From positions 1 through 35,238 of the forward strand of contig JANXAQ010000325.1 of NCBI GenBank assembly GCA_025062105.1: 35,238 nucleotides of DNA, in the 5' to 3' direction. Within the stretch, counting starts at the first letter, position 1; each line of letters starts with the position of its first letter. Positions 1-8,269 of the stretch are shown here, in pieces. The translations under genes and the position numbers were made by a program. The stretch is from Thermoguttaceae bacterium (GTDB lineage: Bacteria > Planctomycetota > Planctomycetia > Pirellulales > Thermoguttaceae). The notes beneath the pieces were generated by a model that saw only the letters and a program-made list of their open reading frames with translations, had not been told where the DNA came from and made no database searches.

Positions 1-668
1 TGGAGGTCTTCCGCCGGGCAGCCGAACAAGGGGCGTTTATCTTCTGGAACCATCCGGGCTGGCAAGGACCGGAAAAGGGCCGGTGGGGCGAAGTGCAGAC
101 GGCCCTTTATGAGAAAAAATGGCTCCACGGCATCGAAATCGCTAACGGCGAAACCTACTACGAAGAAGCACACGCCTATGCCTTGGAAAAGAATCTAACA
201 CTGATCGGCACTTCGGACATCCATGACCCAGATCTCCGAAAGAAGAATACGGCGGCAGATCATCGGACGTGTACCTTAGTGTTTGCCAAAGAAAAGAGCT
301 TGTCCGCTGTGGAAGAGGCCCTGCGGGCTGGTCGCACCTTGGTCTGGTTCAAAAATCAATTGATTGGCCGAGAAGAGTGGCTTCGGCCAATGTTCGAGGC
401 CTCAGTGCAGGTGTTGCCTCCGCACCATCGGGCGAAAAACGCCGTCTTCGTCCATATTCGGAATCGTTCGGAAGTGGATATTCGGCTGGAGCGGACCGGA
501 GGCCCTGGACCAGCCCAACTACTGCTACCGGCCGGGACGGTTAACCTCCTTCGGCTGCCCACGGCAGATCCTACAAAACCGATCCAGCTGGAATATACGG
601 CCCTCAATTTTTTGCTTGCGCCGAAGAAACCTCTCAGCGTCATCTTAACCGTCCCCGGCAAAGAATAA
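1..668 (+). CDS. PHP-domain metal-dependent phosphoesterase, C-terminal part (5' truncated)
   Basis: The reading frame is already open at base 3, so the gene begins upstream of the window; the GTG at 93 is internal. Two PHP-fold metal-site motifs are visible: FWNHPGW near the start and GTSDIHDP about 60 residues later, where the Asp-x-His pair is a metal ligand in this family. The segment between them (HGIEIANGETYY, then EEAHAYALEKN) and the following stretch GRTLVWFKNQLIG resemble secreted or periplasmic PHP phosphoesterases of Bacteroidetes and Planctomycetes, often labelled Sb-PDE-type phosphodiesterases. The last 100 residues look like a small beta-rich C-terminal domain. Substrate cannot be told from sequence. 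It ends 286 bp before the Rieske gene and is probably not in that operon. Confidence 0.85.
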   Translation, partial: EVFRRAAEQGAFIFWNHPGWQGPEKGRWGEVQTALYEKKWLHGIEIANGETYYEEAHAYALEKNLTLIGTSDIHDPDLRKKNTAADHRTCTLVFAKEKSLSAVEEALRAGRTLVWFKNQLIGREEWLRPMFEASVQVLPPHHRAKNAVFVHIRNRSEVDIRLERTGGPGPAQLLLPAGTVNLLRLPTADPTKPIQLEYTALNFLLAPKKPLSVILTVPGKE

Positions 669-849
669 CCGGAACCGTTCTGCCGATCCTCGGAATGCCG
701 TCTGTCAAGCTGGCGATGCGGGGCTGTTGCCTCATCCAGCAGAGCTGGTTTTCGACGGCCTTTCCTGCCAAAGCAATATGCATATTCCTTTTCCTCCCCA
801 ATCTGTGGGCTGCCCAGCCCTAGGAGCGCTACCGACAAGGATGGCCCAT

Positions 850-877
850 TTTCTTTTGGCGTCCGGGGGTTTATAAT
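850..877 (+). promoter_or_regulatory. Possible sigma70-type promoter for the Rieske/cytochrome b operon
   Basis: An exact TATAAT lies at 872-877, 78 bp upstream of the chosen ATG at 955. The matching -35 region is only a weak T-rich stretch, so this rests mainly on the -10 box and its position in the 286-bp spacer, where I see no other gene or repeat. Confidence 0.3.
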
Positions 878-954
878 CACTGTCTATTTGGGAAAAAGGT
901 TTGGAAACCAGATTCCGGCGATCGGACCTAATACCCAATGGAGAAGACAAACCT

Positions 955-1536
955 ATGGCGGACGATATCTCATTGCGCCCGGAGTTGCCTGTTGAGGAAC
1001 GGCGTGGCTTTTTAAAGAAACTGTTGGCCTTATTGGCTTGGATAGCAGCGTATTTGGGGCCGGTGGGAGCGGCGGTACGAGCGTTTTTTGCTCCTGCCCG
1101 CCAAAAGGGACAGGCTACCGGCCAGTTTACCCGGGTGGCGCCGTTGGACAGCCTGCCGGAAGATGGCACTCCGAAGAAGTTTCCCATCCTGGCCCAACGT
1201 CGGGATGCTTGGACAGTATATCCGAATGAGCCGATCGGCCAGGTTTTTCTGCGGCGTCTCGGCAAGGAGAAGGTGGTTGCCTTTCAGGTCAAATGCCCTC
1301 ACATGGGCTGCGCCATTTCCTATGTGGAAGAAAAGCAGGGCGATGAGATAGTGAAAAAATTTTATTGCCCCTGCCACAAGGCCAATTTCGACTTGGATGG
1401 CCGACGTACCGACCCGGTCTCCGAAAGCCCCCGGGATATGGACACCTTGGATGAAGTGAAGATTGAGGACGGCTTTGTGTATGTGCGGTTCAAAAACTTC
1501 CGAACCGGTACGCCAACCAAGGAGGAAGAAATATAA
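955..1536 (+). CDS. Rieske 2Fe-2S protein of a bc-type complex
   Basis: A 193-residue Rieske iron-sulfur subunit, the electron acceptor from quinol in cytochrome bc/b6f complexes. One N-terminal membrane anchor (about residues 20-46, LLALLAWIAAYLGPVGAAV) precedes the cluster domain. Both cluster boxes are present: CPHMGC (C114, H116, C119) and CPCHKANFD (C138, C140, H141); the four ligands would be C114, H116, C138 and H141, with C119-C140 as the disulfide. Box 2 has Lys-Ala-Asn where many homologues have Gly-Ser. The ATG at 955 is preferred over the upstream TTG at 901 because GGAGAAG lies about 8 nt before it and the protein then starts close to the anchor. The cytochrome b/c gene follows after 103 bp, almost certainly as one operon. 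Confidence 0.9.
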   Translation: MADDISLRPELPVEERRGFLKKLLALLAWIAAYLGPVGAAVRAFFAPARQKGQATGQFTRVAPLDSLPEDGTPKKFPILAQRRDAWTVYPNEPIGQVFLRRLGKEKVVAFQVKCPHMGCAISYVEEKQGDEIVKKFYCPCHKANFDLDGRRTDPVSESPRDMDTLDEVKIEDGFVYVRFKNFRTGTPTKEEEI

Positions 1537-1639
1537 GTCGTTGGCAGTTTCCTCTGGAAAACGTTGGCCTCAGGGCAGCGGGAGAGATCAAAAGAACGTT
1601 GGCTTTGAGCACCTGCATGGCGGGTAAGGAGTATCAGCG

Positions 1640-3448
1640 ATGGGCTTCTGGCAACGAGCAGCCGACTGGTTGGAAGAGCGAACAGGGCTGAGGACAGCCT
1701 ACTATACCTGTTCACGCCGGGCGGTTTTAGGAGGACTCTGTTGGGGCAATGCGGTACGGGCTGCGATTCTGTTCGGACTAATCGTGCAGGCCGTCACCGG
1801 ACTAGTGCTCTGGATGCACTATAGCCCCAGTGCCCAAACAGCCTGGGAAAGCGTCTATTACATCCAGTACGAATTGCCGGGTGGCTGGTTGCTCCGGGCC
1901 ATCCACCATTATACAGCTCAGGTTTTGGTCGGCCTTTTGGCTCTTTATGTGGCTGGGATGGTCCTTTTGGCCGAGTATCGCTGGCCGAGAGAACTGGTCT
2001 TCTGGACAGCGATACTTTTATTCCTCTGTAGTATGGCCCTTTGCCTGACGGGGGACCTTTTAAGTTGGGATCGGAACGCCTTTTCGGCCACCACGGTACG
2101 AGTGCGGTTTTTGACGCTTCTGCCGGTTATTGGACAAACATTATTCAAAGTAGCCATCGGCGGACCGGGCCCGGACCTGGGCAGCTTGACACTTACCCGC
2201 TTTTTTGCTCTTCATGTGGGGGTATTGGCGGTGGTTTTTGCGGTGCTTTTGTGGGCGCATTTGGCGTTGCTGCGGCGGGCTCGCATTGTAGGCAATGTGC
2301 CGCCGCTGCCGGCCGGCCCGTATTGGCCTGCTCAAGCAGTCCGAAATGCCGCTGCCTGCCTGCTGATGATGGCGGTGGTGTTGGCCTTTGTAGGCCGATC
2401 GGGCGTTCCTCTGGGCTCGCCGGCGGATCCAACGAACTTTTACGATGCGGCCCGGCCGGAATGGTCGCTGCGGGGGGTGTACGGTCTTTCAGAAATGATC
2501 CCCGGTTCGGGCATCTTCGGTACCGGGCTATCCTGGAAGATCTTTCCGATTTTTATTATCCCAGGCCTCATTGTGCTAGCCTTTTTGGCCATGCCGTTTA
2601 TCGACCGGTGGCGATGGGGATATTATGCCAATGTTGGGATTTTGGTAGTTATTGGGGGCGGTTTGGCAGTGCTGACCCTGCTTTCCTACCAGTCGGATGC
2701 GAAGGACCCAATGTATCAGGCGGCCGTGGCCGAGGAGCAGCAGTTGGCCCACCGAACCGTTCAGTTGGCCAAGGGTCTGGGCATTCCGCCTGCCGGGGCA
2801 TTAAGCTTGCTGAAAAACGATCCGAAAACCGAAGGAGCTCGCCTTTTCGGTCAGCACTGCGCCTCCTGCCATGCTCACGTAGGCGGCCTGGGCAAGGAGT
2901 TTCGGCTGGAAAAGCCCACGGCACCGAATCTAGGCGGTTTCGGTACGCCCCAGCAAGTCCGCGGTTGGCTCGATCCGGAGCGGATTCAATCGCCTGAGTA
3001 CTTTGGCGGCACAGCCTTCAAAAACGGTGCCATGGTCCAAACGATCAAAGAACTGTTTGCTGATCTAGAGGGCGATGAACTGAAAGAGATGCAGGAACAT
3101 ATGGATAGCATTGCACTGATGCTCGCCGCCGAAGCTAATCTGCCTCATCAGCAAGCCGCTTTGCAACAGCAAAAAGACCGTATCGAACAGGGGCGTAAAC
3201 TCTTTTATCAAAACTGTGCCAGTTGCCATCGCTTTCATGGCAAAGGCACCCCAAGCGGCCCGGAACTTACCGGCTACGGCTCCCTGCAATGGCTGGTAGA
3301 AATCACCGCCAACCCCGCTTCACCCAAATTCTACGGCAGCCGAAACGACCGCATGCCTATCTTCGAAAAAGAACTCTCCCCTCAGCAAATCGAACTGATT
3401 GCCCGCTTTATTCGCGCCGAATGGTACGAACCACCCAAGTCGGAATAA
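1640..3448 (+). CDS. Cytochrome b fused to a C-terminal diheme cytochrome c
   Basis: A 602-residue fusion. Residues 1-345 match cytochrome b6 plus subunit IV: TM helices, RAIH at 86-89, LTGDLLSW in the cd region, helix D with H192 and H207 (15-residue spacing, as in b6), a PEW motif at 273-275, and further helices to about 345. Residues 395-602 carry two CxxCH heme c sites (C407-H411 and C526-H530). With the upstream Rieske protein this would oxidise quinol and pass electrons to attached c hemes. Two oddities: the position 14 residues after H89, normally the second helix-B heme ligand, is Tyr103, and the Qo motif reads PEWS rather than PEWY. Such b-c fusions are familiar in Planctomycetes. 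ATG with GTAAGGAG about 9 nt upstream supports the start. Confidence 0.9.
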   Translation: MGFWQRAADWLEERTGLRTAYYTCSRRAVLGGLCWGNAVRAAILFGLIVQAVTGLVLWMHYSPSAQTAWESVYYIQYELPGGWLLRAIHHYTAQVLVGLLALYVAGMVLLAEYRWPRELVFWTAILLFLCSMALCLTGDLLSWDRNAFSATTVRVRFLTLLPVIGQTLFKVAIGGPGPDLGSLTLTRFFALHVGVLAVVFAVLLWAHLALLRRARIVGNVPPLPAGPYWPAQAVRNAAACLLMMAVVLAFVGRSGVPLGSPADPTNFYDAARPEWSLRGVYGLSEMIPGSGIFGTGLSWKIFPIFIIPGLIVLAFLAMPFIDRWRWGYYANVGILVVIGGGLAVLTLLSYQSDAKDPMYQAAVAEEQQLAHRTVQLAKGLGIPPAGALSLLKNDPKTEGARLFGQHCASCHAHVGGLGKEFRLEKPTAPNLGGFGTPQQVRGWLDPERIQSPEYFGGTAFKNGAMVQTIKELFADLEGDELKEMQEHMDSIALMLAAEANLPHQQAALQQQKDRIEQGRKLFYQNCASCHRFHGKGTPSGPELTGYGSLQWLVEITANPASPKFYGSRNDRMPIFEKELSPQQIELIARFIRAEWYEPPKSE

Positions 3449-3462
3449 TGCTCCGTAATATT

Positions 3463-3625
3463 GAGAGGCTGTCCTAAAAAGCATGTTTTATGATGAAAGG
3501 ATGTTTCCTTCCTCAATTCTCCAGAATTTCCAAAATCCCTGTTTTTAAGGAGTGTCGAGGGTAGGAAGCCGGTCGGCCAAAACCCAGAGGAAACCGCCCA
3601 AATCCCAATTTCAGGGCAGCCTCTC
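3463..3625. repeat. Family C inverted-repeat element, copy 1 (full length)
   Basis: 163-bp non-coding element with inverted ends GAGAGGCTGTCCT (3463-3475) and AGGGCAGCCTCTC (3613-3625). It begins 15 bp after the cytochrome stop codon and is abutted by a family A element. Other copies are at 14261, 18488, 21345 and 22638. Confidence 0.75.
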
Positions 3626-3777
3626 AGCTCGACTTTTGCCATTTTTGGCCTTCCCCCGGAAGGGGAAAATTCTAACTTCTTGTAACTATTGGACTTAGGA
3701 AATTAGGTGAACAAAGGGAAGTTTCGTCGTAACTGCTGGCGGCAAGACCAGTTAGGGAAAATGGTAAAAGGCGAGCT
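3626..3777. repeat. Family A inverted-repeat element, copy 1
   Basis: 152-bp element running from AGCTCGACTTTTGCCATTTT (3626-3645) to AAAATGGTAAAAGGCGAGCT (3758-3777), the two ends being imperfect inverted repeats. Internally it has the family words GTAACTATTGGA and CAGTTAGG. It has no credible gene; a short open frame across it is an accident. The rest of the spacer, 3778-4082, shows nothing I can identify. Confidence 0.75.
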
Positions 3778-4082
3778 TAGACGGGGATCCAGCAGGGGAA
3801 GGCCACTGTCTGGTCTCGGAGTTTTCCTTTCTTTCCTCGGGAGTTTTCTTCGGGTTCTGGCAGTTGCACATGGTGGTCTTTCACCGGACTAGGCAAGAAC
3901 AAAGGGGATTTCGGCCGTTGGAGGTGCAAGAGACATAGCAGAACTGTTTTCGGCCGGAGGGCCTTTTTCTACACAGGGTCTCTTGACAGACCTACCCCAG
4001 TGGGGGAGAATAAAGAAGGATTTAAGGGGCCAGGTCTTTTCTGGAAAAGGTTTGGGGTGGGACAGAGGGAGGCGATGGGCCC

Positions 4083-5198
4083 GTGGGTCGGCAAGCCATC
4101 TTTGAAGCTAGCGTCCGCTTCTTTCTCCAACCGATTGTCCCTTTCTTGGAGGACGATTCGGTTACGGAAATTATGGTCAACCGCTTCGATGAGATTTACA
4201 TCGAGCGGCGGGGAAAATTGGAGCGGACTAACGCCCGCTTTCCCAGCGACGACGCTTTGGTCTCCGCCATTCACAATGTGGCCCAGTGGGTCGGCCGAGA
4301 AATCAGTCCCGAACATCCGGTCCTAGACGCTCGACTTCCCAACGGCTCCCGCGTTCATGCTGTTCTGCCTCCCTGTGCTCGGACCGGCACCTATCTGACC
4401 ATCCGAAAATTCACTCGAGAGGCCATGACCCTGGAGGATTTTGTGCGATTGAATAGCCTCTCGGAAGCAGCCAAAGAGTTTTTAGAACTGTGCGTGATCC
4501 TTCGGAAAAATATCCTGATTTCTGGTGGTACTGGCACCGGTAAAACCACCCTGCTCAATGCGATGTCTCGGGCCATCCCGGAACAAGAACGCATTGTGGT
4601 GATCGAAGACACTTCGGAACTGCGCCTTATCCAGCCGCATTGCCTCTACCTAGAAGCCCAACATGGCGACGCCCTGGGCCGGGGGGTCCTTACGGTTCGG
4701 CAATTGTTTTTAAACGCCCTGCGCATGCGCCCGGATCGGATTATTGTTGGCGAAGTCCGTGCCGGCGAAGCCTTGGATATGCTCCAGGCGATGCTCAGCG
4801 GCCATGCCGGCAGTATCACCACCATCCATGCCAGCAGCCCGCGGGATGCCCTGATCCGACTAGAGACGTTGTCGCTGATGTCGGATGTGGATATACCGGT
4901 TTATGTGGCCAGGGCCCAGGTGGCGGCGGCCATCCACCTGGTGGTACAAATCGACCGGTTCACCGAAGACGGCTCCAGGAAAGTTACTCGGATTACCGAA
5001 ACCTGTGGCTTGGACCCAAATAATCAGTTTGTGTTCCGAGATTTGTTTGTTTCTCGGTTAAAGGGGCGGACTTCGGATGGTCGGTTGGTGGCGGATTTGG
5101 CCATGACGGGCGAAAAACCCTCCTTCCATAGGGATGTTTTAGAGCAAGGGTTGAGCCATCGGGTGCAGACTACGGCCCCCTTGTGGACGTTAGATTGA
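4083..5198 (+). CDS. cpaF: Tad/Flp pilus assembly ATPase, CpaF/TadA family
   Basis: A 371-residue type II/IV secretion NTPase that powers Flp pilus assembly at the inner membrane. The N-terminal domain (to about 110) has the family signature SVTEIMVN and IRKF; the RecA-like domain has Walker A GGTGTGKTT (148-156), the Asp box EDTSEL (175-180), Walker B RIIVGE (219-224) with the CpaF hallmark RMRPDRIIVGEVR, and GHAGSITTIHA (240-250) including the His box. The protein is a little shorter than typical CpaF (430-480), lacking the long N-terminal region. GTG at 4083 is chosen because GGGAGG lies at 4067-4072; a TTG at 4053 is in frame but has no better site. It heads the Tad gene set. No TadB or TadC platform gene follows. 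Confidence 0.9.
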   Translation: MGRQAIFEASVRFFLQPIVPFLEDDSVTEIMVNRFDEIYIERRGKLERTNARFPSDDALVSAIHNVAQWVGREISPEHPVLDARLPNGSRVHAVLPPCARTGTYLTIRKFTREAMTLEDFVRLNSLSEAAKEFLELCVILRKNILISGGTGTGKTTLLNAMSRAIPEQERIVVIEDTSELRLIQPHCLYLEAQHGDALGRGVLTVRQLFLNALRMRPDRIIVGEVRAGEALDMLQAMLSGHAGSITTIHASSPRDALIRLETLSLMSDVDIPVYVARAQVAAAIHLVVQIDRFTEDGSRKVTRITETCGLDPNNQFVFRDLFVSRLKGRTSDGRLVADLAMTGEKPSFHRDVLEQGLSHRVQTTAPLWTLD

Positions 5199-5291
5199 CC
5201 CACCTAAATGGGGGGATAAAAATAAGCAAAAGCCCGCTCATGTTCCCCCCTTCGTGGGGAGAGGAAATTGATTTCCTTGAAGATAGTTTTT

Positions 5292-5475
5292 AAGGAATTT
5301 CTGCATAATTCCAGTATCCCATTTCCGTTTGTTTCCTCTTTGGCCCAACCTATAGAGGTGCTAGGCATTGATAGCAACCAACATCTAGTCGCTGTTGGGC
5401 GAGAGGCGCCGATTGCCGGGCGAAACAAAAGTTCCTAAAGTTCCCTATATGTTCAGAATTTTGGATGGGTTCCTT
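5292..5475. repeat. Family B inverted-repeat element, copy 1
   Basis: 184-bp degenerate member running from AAGGAATTTCTGCATAATTCC to TGTTCAGAATTTTGGATGGGTTCCTT, the two ends being complementary. It lies in the 540-bp spacer between the pilus ATPase and the first pilin-like gene. Confidence 0.55.
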
Positions 5476-5515
5476 AAATCATTTTTAAACCATAGTAAGA
5501 AACCAGGGCTGTGAG

Positions 5516-5545
5516 TTGACATCATAGGTATTGGCGAAATATATA
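5516..5545 (+). promoter_or_regulatory. Candidate strong sigma70-type promoter of the pilin cluster
   Basis: An exact TTGACA (5516-5521) is followed after 18 bp by TATATA (5540-5545) in a locally AT-rich stretch. It points toward the pilin-like gene at 5739, leaving a leader of about 185 nt. It would give the pilin genes a transcript independent of the ATPase gene. Confidence 0.45.
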
Positions 5546-5738
5546 TAAAATACAAAAAATAGATAATTTAGATAAAATCTTCAGACTTTCTTTCGGAGCC
5601 TAGCCTATCAATTTAAAGTGAAAAATGAAACGGTCGGAAAATCTTCGGAGGGGATAGACGAAACTTTCTTTAGGAAGGTTGGGTTAAAAACGGTGGAAGC
5701 CTAGGCCTGGCAGGGATAAAAGCCAAAGGGGATCGACA

Positions 5739-5933
5739 ATGAGAAATAACAAAGCGGTTTCAAAGAGGAGGAGGCAATTTTACTACCAAAGAGGGGCAGC
5801 GGCCTCTCTGGACTATATCCTGGTGCTTTGTGTGGTGCTGCCGATGGTGGCCTTCATGATGACGGCCGGTCGGCAAATCCTCTGGCTCACCTATGAGATG
5901 CTTAGCACTTTGATCTGTTGGCCGTTTATGTAA
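5739..5933 (+). CDS. Small pilin-like membrane protein (Flp-type, divergent)
   Basis: A 64-residue protein with a basic N-terminus (KRRRQFYYQRG) followed by AAASLDYILVLCVVLPMVAFMM, the layout of a class III prepilin: basic leader, Gly at the cleavage site, then a hydrophobic helix with an acidic residue near position 5 or 6 (here Asp instead of the usual Glu). After the helix come about 20 residues, as in Flp pilins. It sits directly before a clearer Flp pilin and a prepilin peptidase, which supports the reading. AAAGGGGA at 5725-5732 is a suitable ribosome site for the ATG. It could be a minor subunit rather than the main pilin; the Asp makes the assignment less certain. Confidence 0.6.
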   Translation: MRNNKAVSKRRRQFYYQRGAAASLDYILVLCVVLPMVAFMMTAGRQILWLTYEMLSTLICWPFM

Positions 5934-6029
5934 AGCCGGGCCCTGGGTACAATTAAAAGAGAGAAACTCCTTCGATCGGTTAGAAAAAGTAACATCTAGT
6001 TTTTGGCCTTCTTCCAAAGGAGAGTGCCT

Positions 6030-6236
6030 ATGTTGCGATTGCTGCGTAAGCTCCACAACGACCAGCAAGGTGCGGTGAGCTTGGAAACGATCCTGATCAT
6101 CGGCGCGATTGCTCTGCCGATTTTGATCTTTTTGATCAAGGTCGGCTGGCCGTACATCCGCTCTTATTTTGAGCAGGGTGTGCAAGAGTTACGCCAGGGC
6201 GCCGACGACGCCCGGCAAGGCACCTTGACGCCCTAA
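6030..6236 (+). CDS. Flp-type pilin
   Basis: A 68-residue class III prepilin, the probable structural subunit of the Tad pilus. Leader MLRLLRKLHNDQQG is followed by AVSLETILIIGAIALPILIF: Gly before the cut, Glu at mature position 5, then a roughly 20-residue helix, and a short polar tail. AAAGGAG at 6017-6023 fixes the ATG at 6030 rather than the in-frame TTG at 6003. The mature protein would be about 54 residues, normal for Flp. The next gene, the peptidase that should process it, begins 11 bp after its stop. Confidence 0.75.
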   Translation: MLRLLRKLHNDQQGAVSLETILIIGAIALPILIFLIKVGWPYIRSYFEQGVQELRQGADDARQGTLTP

Positions 6237-6247
6237 GTGGGCGGTTT

Positions 6248-6820
6248 ATGATAAGCATTGGGATCTTGCTGGCACTTTTGCTGGTGGCCAGTTGGACTGA
6301 TTTGCGCCATCATGCCATTTATAACCGGACCGTTTATCCGGGCATTTTGTTCGCCTTTGCCTTGAATGGCATAGGTGAAGGACTTTTGTATTGGGAAATC
6401 TTGGGCCCAGACAACTTGCAAAGAATCTGGGGAGTTATTGGTCTGGGGCAAAGTCTAGCCGGTTTCCTCCTATGTGGGCTGATTATGCTCGTTTGCTATG
6501 TGCTATTCCACGTAGGAGGCGGCGATGTGAAGCTGATAGCTATGTTAGGGGCTTTCCTAGGCCCTTATGAAGGGCTGGAAGCGTTATTATGGACATTTGT
6601 TTTAGGAGCGGCGGCTGGGCTGATGATGCTGGTTTGGAGGCATGGCCCTAGCCGATTGCTCCTGCGAGTATGGCGGCAGGTGGTTTCCACACTTCTGCTG
6701 CGGCGATGGGCGCCGATTACCGACCAAGAACGCACCGAACTGCAAACCCGATTGTATTTAGCCCCTAGCGCTTTGTTAGCAGTGCTGATTGTGTATTGGG
6801 ACTTAGCCCAGTTGATATAA
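6248..6820 (+). CDS. cpaA: Prepilin peptidase, CpaA/TadV type (A24)
   Basis: A 190-residue integral membrane aspartyl protease that cleaves Flp-type prepilins. Both catalytic aspartates are in place: D18 in SWTDLRHHAIYN and D93 in GGGDVKLIAMLGAFLG, the GxGD hallmark. Several hydrophobic segments surround them. As in other CpaA proteins, the N-terminal Cys-rich methyltransferase domain of PilD is absent. It starts 11 bp after the Flp pilin gene and is surely co-transcribed. The C-terminal 60 residues (from about 130) are longer than in minimal CpaA and end in a further hydrophobic stretch. Confidence 0.9.
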   Translation: MISIGILLALLLVASWTDLRHHAIYNRTVYPGILFAFALNGIGEGLLYWEILGPDNLQRIWGVIGLGQSLAGFLLCGLIMLVCYVLFHVGGGDVKLIAMLGAFLGPYEGLEALLWTFVLGAAAGLMMLVWRHGPSRLLLRVWRQVVSTLLLRRWAPITDQERTELQTRLYLAPSALLAVLIVYWDLAQLI

Positions 6821-6962
6821 ACCCGCTGCGCCGAAAGCCTGAATGTCTGCCCGGAGAGATCAGATCGCCCAGACTTTTCCCTTTTACACAAGATAATAAG
6901 AGGAAACAAGGGGGCTTTTATCTTCATGCCTTGGTGTTGGCCATTTTGTCTCCTCTCAGCTG

Positions 6963-6979
6963 ACCAGCCTTCGGCTGGT
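6963..6979 (+). other. Stable hairpin in the pilin-tadE spacer
   Basis: ACCAGCC, TTC, GGCTGGT forms a perfect 7-bp stem with a tight loop, followed by GGGTTTTCCC. The 284-bp spacer 6821-7104 has no convincing gene. The hairpin could protect the upstream pilin mRNA or attenuate transcription; only weak T-rich sequence follows, so I do not call it a terminator. Confidence 0.3.
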
Positions 6980-7104
6980 GGGTTTTCCCTGCCGTCGGAA
7001 GAGGCCTTGCAGGGGCAAGAGGCGAACGTTTCTTTAAAAAACCGGTATGGTGCCTGCAGCTGGGGCTGGTGGCAAACTTACTTTTCCATTCAGGAGGCCT
7101 TTCT

Positions 7105-8184
7105 ATGGGCCGGGCGATAGTGCTGGTGTGTCTGCCGTGGGTTGGGCTACTGATGGCTGGAGTGGCGGCAGCAGCCCTGTTAATCTGGCTAAGTGGGGCC
7201 CGGTGGCAGGTGGCTCGGGTTTGGCTGTTGCATCGGGACCAGAGCGGCGCCGTGCAAAGTCTTAGTTTTGTGCTCACTTTGCCGCTTTTTATCCTGGTGC
7301 TGCTTTTTATTATTCAGGTAAGCCAATTGATGATTGCGGCGGCCGTAGTTCAATATGCGGCCTTTGCGGCGGCTCGGGCGGCCATTGTGTGGATCCCGGC
7401 CAATCTGGGTTCTGAGGAAGCCAATTGCTTTGCCACCCTGTGTCGGATTGACCGCTCCGCACCCGGTACGGTAGAACCCGTTTGGGACTTGGAAAGCCCT
7501 GCCTTTGGGCCTCGCAGTGGCGGACTAACTTATGTAGTGGAGCCGGGAAGTCCTAAATACCAAAAAATCTGGGCGGCTGCCGTGTTGGCCTGTATGGCGA
7601 TTTCCCCATCTTCGCCCAATTTAGTCAGCGTTGGCGGCGCCTCGGGGAATGCGGCACCATTACCAGGTAATAGTACCGCCGTAGCTTCGGTGTTGGAGCG
7701 AGCGTATCGGGCCATGGTTCCAAGGTCCCAATCAGATGTCTCTACCCGGATTCGGAACAAGCTGGCCTACGCGATGGAGAACACGCAGATCGAAGTCCGC
7801 TTTTATCATCCGAATTCGGAAGTACCCTTACAGGACTATTCGGTCTATGCCCGACCCCGACAGAATCCTAACCAGCCCGTTAAACCCCGAGAGGTCTTGG
7901 ACGACCGCTTCCAGCCTTTAGGGTTTAAGGCACCGTCTGATCCGACAGTTGGAACCATGGAACTAGGCTGGCGGGATCCTATTACTGTAACTGTGTATCA
8001 TCAATTTGCCTTGCTGCCTGGTCCAGGGCGGTTCCTTTCTCGGCCTAATCCGAAGGTACCCAGCGATACCGTTCACCAGCGAATCAGCTTGCAAGGAGGC
8101 GTGTATAAATATCCGCTTTGGGCTAGTGCTACCCTGGGTAACGAAGGGGAAAAATCCGTCATTCCCTATTGGGAGACGTACTAA
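7105..8184 (+). CDS. TadE-like minor pilin/pseudopilin
   Basis: A 359-residue protein of the Tad locus. AGGAGG at 7092-7097 fixes the ATG at 7105. It has a first hydrophobic segment (about residues 4-32) and then RDQSGAVQSLSFVLTLPLFILVLLFI, which is the TadE-type layout of Gly followed by a long hydrophobic helix, continuing into VVQYAAFAAARAAIV, the usual TadE helix extension. The remaining 260 residues are soluble and presumably extracytoplasmic, much longer than in classic TadE (about 150-200). The extra N-terminal membrane segment is unusual, because the pilin-like helix is normally near the N-terminus. Part of the pilus cluster; exact structural role is inferred. Confidence 0.75.
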   Translation: MGRAIVLVCLPWVGLLMAGVAAAALLIWLSGARWQVARVWLLHRDQSGAVQSLSFVLTLPLFILVLLFIIQVSQLMIAAAVVQYAAFAAARAAIVWIPANLGSEEANCFATLCRIDRSAPGTVEPVWDLESPAFGPRSGGLTYVVEPGSPKYQKIWAAAVLACMAISPSSPNLVSVGGASGNAAPLPGNSTAVASVLERAYRAMVPRSQSDVSTRIRNKLAYAMENTQIEVRFYHPNSEVPLQDYSVYARPRQNPNQPVKPREVLDDRFQPLGFKAPSDPTVGTMELGWRDPITVTVYHQFALLPGPGRFLSRPNPKVPSDTVHQRISLQGGVYKYPLWASATLGNEGEKSVIPYWETY

Positions 8185-8269
8185 TTAACGGTAATTAACG
8201 AATTCTCCAAATAAATGCCTCTGCCCTAGCAGATAGCATATTTTCCCAGATTTTCGGGAGAGGCCCCAA

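Noticed and set aside
3707..3892. Short plus-strand open frame after the family A copy
   Set aside because: It starts inside the repeat element and has no family pattern.
6926..7120. 64-codon open frame between cpaA and the TadE-like gene
   Set aside because: It runs over the ribosome site and start of the TadE-like gene in another frame, is Trp/Cys-rich in a way typical of chance translation, and has no recognisable motif.
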